From Branchiostoma floridae (Eukaryota > Chordata > Leptocardii > Amphioxiformes > Branchiostomatidae), in assembly GCF_000003815.2 (NCBI RefSeq), contig NC_049980.1, positions 22,457,249 through 22,521,248 of the forward strand: DNA of 64,000 bases, written 5' to 3'. The translations under genes were made by a program, and so were the position numbers. Each line of letters starts with the position of its first letter. Position 1 is the stretch's first letter. The notes under the pieces were generated by a model. That model worked only from the letters and a program-made list of their open reading frames with translations. It was not told the origin of the DNA and searched no databases. Positions 60,401 through 64,000 of this stretch are shown here, one piece after another.

Positions 60401-63400
60401 TCCTCCGTCTGGCTGTAATTGAACTTGTTGGCGTAGATGACGGGGCTGGCTGTTTGCTGACTCATGTTCTCTGGTGCTGCTGGGCCCTTCAGTTCCTCTG
60501 GAGAGGGCATGCTGGGACGACCGATGGGGGATAGCGCATCCGTCGGTGTTACCGTCTGAGCGAGTACTGGAAAACACAAAGTTAACATGGAATATTCCTT
60601 AGACTCAAGGAAATTGATTGTCAAGACTGGAACATTGTTTTTGCCATAGTGGTGCCTTCCAATGCATCCTAGTATGTCTGCTTGAAACAGTTGCTGTCAC
60701 ATGTAATATGTCAATGTGTTACATGGAACATACTTAATTGCAAGTAAGTGTGCTATTCAGAGTGTCATTATTATGGAGAAATTTGATTTCATGTTTGGAA
60801 TGTCATGGAGAGCAAAAAGCTAATGATTCAAAAGGCAACATACAAAACATAAAAAATTATTTAAAAAAAAGAATTGTAAGTAATTTATAAAATTCATTAG
60901 GAATAATCAGTTTGAGTGCTCAGTTGTCGCAGCTTCCGGTGGAAAGGGGGTGTTAGAATTGTCACCTCTGTTTGCCACCTGCGCAGGCGTGAGTTCAACA
61001 GGACTGAGTGGGACAGGGCCCTGTGGGACGGGACGGCCTCGGCTGGTACACGGCGGGAGGTCTGGGCACGCACGGCGGGACTTGGGCTCCGTCTCGCCCT
61101 TGCACTTGATCCCCGAGGGGTCATACATGACTCCCATTGCCTCCTCCCCTTGACAGACCACATTGCGGGATTGGAACCCAGCACCACAGGTAGCTGAACA
61201 CTGGAAAAGGAATAAGATTTCGTCACATGACTGTTTTGTATAATGAGTCCCTACATGTACAAGACAAGTGCCAAAGACTGAGAGTTTTACAGCCATTCTC
61301 TATCCTGTCAACCTTTTCACCTATCTACCTTTTCACCTGCTGTCATTTTTCAAACACTTTGCATCATACAGCAGTAAAGCAATAAATGACAACAGGGAAT
61401 GACTCCATTCCCTGAACGTGGAAGAAGGGAGGTGGCTATAGAATCATTCCATAATACCCATACACAGATATGTTAATGAAATAATACAAATCTGATGTAT
61501 GGCACCATATGCATGGTTAGGCTCACACACAGCATGGCTTGGTTCTCCTATCGCACTTACAGGGATGTATGAGAGAGATGAGTACGATGAGCTGGTGACA
61601 TGACTGGTTGGGGAGGGGATGGTGAAATGAGTGATTCGGGTTTTCATGGAGATGATTTAGTTCATGAGGTGTGAACATACTGGACTGACAGTATCCAATG
61701 GTTGTCTTCTATGGTAACAAACATACTTGTGTTAACTCTTGTTTGTCTTGATCATACATGGCACCTGTATCATCATTGTGCACAGCTTTGGAAAAGTTTT
61801 GAGATGACATATTTTATCTGGTCAGAGAAAAAACAAATTATTTCATTACAGTAAAGACTAGGGTATGATCATGCAATTATCAAGATCCCTCAATACACTA
61901 ATACCAGAGTTCATTTTGTATGCAAAGTATACAAATATCATGGACATAAAATGTATGGGCTTCAATTTGAGCCAAGATTCAACTTGAGGTATATTAGCAT
62001 GTAGGAATGCAGTTCAGACCATGCATGTACACAGGGTGCGGCAGATGCTGACTTTGTTTCCTCCAATTAAAAAGAGTTAACCTGAACTGACCTGACCATG
62101 AGACGGACAACCATTGCACACTGTCAGTTTGGTATGTTGAGGAACTTTAGGATGAGACCCACCTCCAACCACTCCCCAATCAGCCAGCTGTAAGCAGCAG
62201 TTAGCGAGCAGACCCTGACATTACAGGGGCGCTCCGAGGGAGGCTTGCTGTAAATGTGACAACGCCAATCCTCCACATCCAGGTAGTACCCCCGGCCCTG
62301 TTTTTCCCTACAGTGGACATCTCTCTTTTCTATGCCACGACCACAAGGCACAGAGCACTGAGAACAAAATCTGAGTCTCAGAGAAAAAAACATGTAGAGG
62401 AAAACCTTTCATTGCTTTTTCAATTCTTCCTGTTTCACCACTTCTATATTGTACATCTCTTAGAACATGCAGAGTTTGAAAAGGATAGTTCATTTGCCCA
62501 CCAAACTTCTTTGTTGTAGAATATCACATCTAATTAAAATCAAATAAAAGATATCAAAGGAAATTAAAGGGGTCATTATAAGTCCTTATCACTTATTAAA
62601 TATGACTTTAACAATTGTCATTTGTTTAATTTTAAAGCATACCTACTTTTGGACAAAGAACCCTATTCACTCCAGTAGTTTGATTCAGAGAAAGATTCTA
62701 CTATGCACTTAGTCAATAACATGCCGAGAAACTTTTCACACCCAGAAAAATGAAGAAAAAAACAAAAAAACTTTTATGAGTATCTCCACTCCACAGCCAG
62801 GTGGAAAAAACTTGCAGCAAGAAAGAGTAATGGTCACAGGAAGACCTGCTGCTTCTTGAACTTGAACAGATTCAGCAATTTCAGGTTAAGTTCATTGCCT
62901 CTTGCACTAGGCCACCACCCACCTCGCTGTATGACACTAGCTACCCACCTCTCCCCACGGTCCTACATTCCATTCTGGGGAACATGGAATATCGTTACAG
63001 CTGATCTCTGCAGGAGGTCTGGGCTCCTGGCACTCTTCCTCCCGAACTCTGACTGTCGCCTGGCGGTGGGCCAGCTGAGACCTCACACAGGTGACCCTCT
63101 GCACTTCCACCCCTCCTCCACAGGTGGCCGAGCAGCCTGATATGGGCTCTACTGTCCACCTAGACACATAGGGTGAAAGGCAATACTGTAATTGTAGTGT
63201 AAATGCAGAAACTTTCGAAGTGGTTTGATGTTCACAGTTTTCGCGGTGACCACTACGAACATTTTTCCATGGCAGTAAGAGATTACAGTGCATGGTGCTA
63301 CAGCGAACTCAAAACCACCACGAAAAGTCCTTTCTTCCGCTGCCGCGAAATTAAATCCACGCGAACTTAAATGCATTTACACTAATTATAACTCTGATGG

Positions 63401-63990
63401 TTAAGTCATGCATGTAGCAGAGTACTTTTAATACTGTTATAGGGATGACTGTAATCCATGGCACTAAAGACACTGATGAACCCTTGCGTTAACAAAGTGG
63501 GACTGCAGCATCTGAAGTATTAAGTAGAAAGCTGCACCAGCAACAACCACCTTACAGAAATAGGAACTAATGTACTTGCTGCAATTGATGCCAAACAAAT
63601 TTAAATTTAGATTTTGAATTTGAATTTATCTGGTGTATTTGCAGCCAGCGCCATAGGCAGGTACCCAAAGGCAAGCCAAAATATGCAAAAAAGGCTGCTG
63701 CCGGGTAGGTCTAGATCTAAGGCATAGGGAGAAAAGAAAGTGATACATGTAGCAAAGAAATGCTAGTCCAATGAAGTTTGCATGCTTCATTTTTTCAACC
63801 CAGCTACCGTCACTTTCTGCCTTGCCTACTACAGAGTAAGGAGCTGTAATGTCCCACCTGGCACCACATGGAACCAGCACGTTACAGTCACGGGTCAGGA
63901 GAGCAGGCTTGGGAATATCTGCACACTTCCAGACCCCGACTTTCTCATTGTTGTCTCTCCGCACACATACATACAGGGAATGTTGGGTAC
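51887..63990 (-). CDS. ADAMTSL1/3: ADAMTSL1/3-type matrix protein, 3' part (5' end outside window)
   Basis: Twenty in-phase minus-strand exons: 63858-63990, 62949-63159, 62163-62357, 60966-61200, 60296-60566, 59783-59937, 59234-59411, 58606-58763, 58201-58379, 57666-57808, 57405-57532, 56797-56925, 56270-56452, 55559-55699, 54855-55064, 54178-54358, 53630-53852, 53191-53395, 52322-52444 and 51887-52053. They give about 1,180 residues. Order: TSP1 repeats (CSATCGGG, CSVPCGRG, CSATCGAG), a Pro-rich linker, two Ig-like domains, a second linker (58201-58379), three more Ig-like domains, TSP1 repeats (CSATCGNTG, CSVTCGSG, CSVTCGQHG), and a PLAC domain (CTDTSNYCSLV...CSVARYQQDCCESC). No metalloprotease domain is present in this part. 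ADAMTSL proteins are secreted, lack protease activity and act in extracellular matrix and microfibril biology. Each Ig-like domain is split by an intron just before its core Trp. The first window exon starts with a split codon, so upstream exons lie beyond base 64000. Confidence 0.9.
51890..51940 (-). repeat. GAG/GAA triplet run encoding a poly-Glu C-terminus
   Basis: The last exon continues past the PLAC cysteines into a (GAG/GAA)n run, so the protein ends in an acidic tail of mostly Glu before a final Gln and TAG. Such runs vary in length between alleles. Confidence 0.7.
53928..54080 (+). repeat. tRNA-derived SINE
   Basis: It has an A-box-like ggctcaattgatagc and B-box-like ggtttgattcc, followed by ttctcgggaaaggcactt and gtgtaaaaatgggtacctg, a tail I recognise from invertebrate deuterostome SINEs. 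It lies in an ADAMTSL intron. Confidence 0.55.
54436..54478. repeat. (TA)n microsatellite
   Basis: A run of TA dinucleotides with two interruptions, in an ADAMTSL intron. Confidence 0.85.
54505..54655. repeat. Degenerate SINE-like fragment
   Basis: Sequence such as catgaggccctgggttccta and the following text resembles a decayed tRNA-type SINE body. Ends are unclear. Confidence 0.3.
55770..56190. repeat. 43-bp minisatellite, about nine copies
   Basis: The phrase ggtgctgaac recurs at steps of 43 bases (near 55788, 55831, 55911, 55954, 55997, 56040, 56083 and 56126), with one 37-base and one 29-base step. The unit reads roughly acctgtccttggtgctgaac plus 23 bases. It is in the ADAMTSL intron between exons 56270-56452 and 55559-55699. 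A minus-strand ORF through it is a by-product. Confidence 0.85.
59522..59715 (-). pseudogene. Decayed copies of the start of ADAMTSL exon 59234-59411
   Basis: On the minus strand 59630-59715 keeps an AG acceptor (cttag) and encodes PSSAQKELLPKI before a stop, matching PSSAQREQLPKI at the start of the real exon; similarity continues past the stop at the nucleotide level. A shorter piece with gggctgaggagggttctaa lies at about 59530-59560. These are duplicated exon fragments in the adjacent intron. Confidence 0.65.
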
Positions 63991-64000
63991 CTGAAGGGGA

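Overview
The window is nuclear DNA from an invertebrate chordate, most likely a lancelet (amphioxus, Branchiostoma). The signs are animal gene families with vertebrate-like domain orders (GON4L with PAH and SANT modules, SAXO, ADAMTSL with a PLAC domain), an astacin protease carrying PAN and kringle modules, introns mostly of 0.2-1 kb, and many short inverted-repeat elements. The species cannot be fixed from sequence alone. Two assembly gaps (N runs at 41345-41602 and 47264-47437) fall outside coding exons. All exon structures were read by hand from GT/AG sites, and reading-frame phase agrees at every junction listed; none has been checked against transcripts.

Layout. (1) 1.8-9.25 kb, minus strand: a MOLO1-type single-pass membrane protein with three shared upstream exons and two alternative 3'-terminal exons. 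Each terminal exon encodes the rest of the ectodomain, the membrane segment and a Gly/Ala/Asp-rich tail. (2) 10.8-18.45 kb, plus strand: a 307-residue coiled-coil protein of unassigned family in seven exons. Its third intron holds an intronless astacin metalloprotease on the minus strand (13.4-15.6 kb) and, divergent from it across a CCAAT/CRE/TATA promoter, a short type II membrane-like ORF (15.9-16.3 kb). (3) 21-39.6 kb, plus strand: a complete GON4L orthologue in about 30 coding exons, a nuclear co-repressor with a YARP-type region, two PAH repeats and a C-terminal SANT domain. Its first coding exon shows either a one-base frameshift or an unrecognised upstream start. (4) 44.3-49.5 kb, plus strand: a SAXO (FAM154) axonemal microtubule stabiliser in four exons. 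(5) 64-51.9 kb, minus strand: the 3' part of an ADAMTSL1/3-type extracellular matrix gene, 20 exons with TSP1 repeats, five Ig-like domains, more TSP1 repeats and PLAC. It runs off the right edge and converges tail to tail with SAXO.

The genes do not form a pathway; this is ordinary metazoan gene order. The recurring theme is local duplication of exon pieces. MOLO1 has a fully intact duplicated terminal exon. GON4L has decayed copies of the start of its first PAH exon, with acceptor, directly upstream of the real one. ADAMTSL has a decayed copy of the start of an Ig exon in the adjacent intron. The introns also carry foldback elements, some with clear target-site duplications (TTAA; 9 bp; 13 bp), a LINE 3' end, tRNA-like SINE fragments and two minisatellites.
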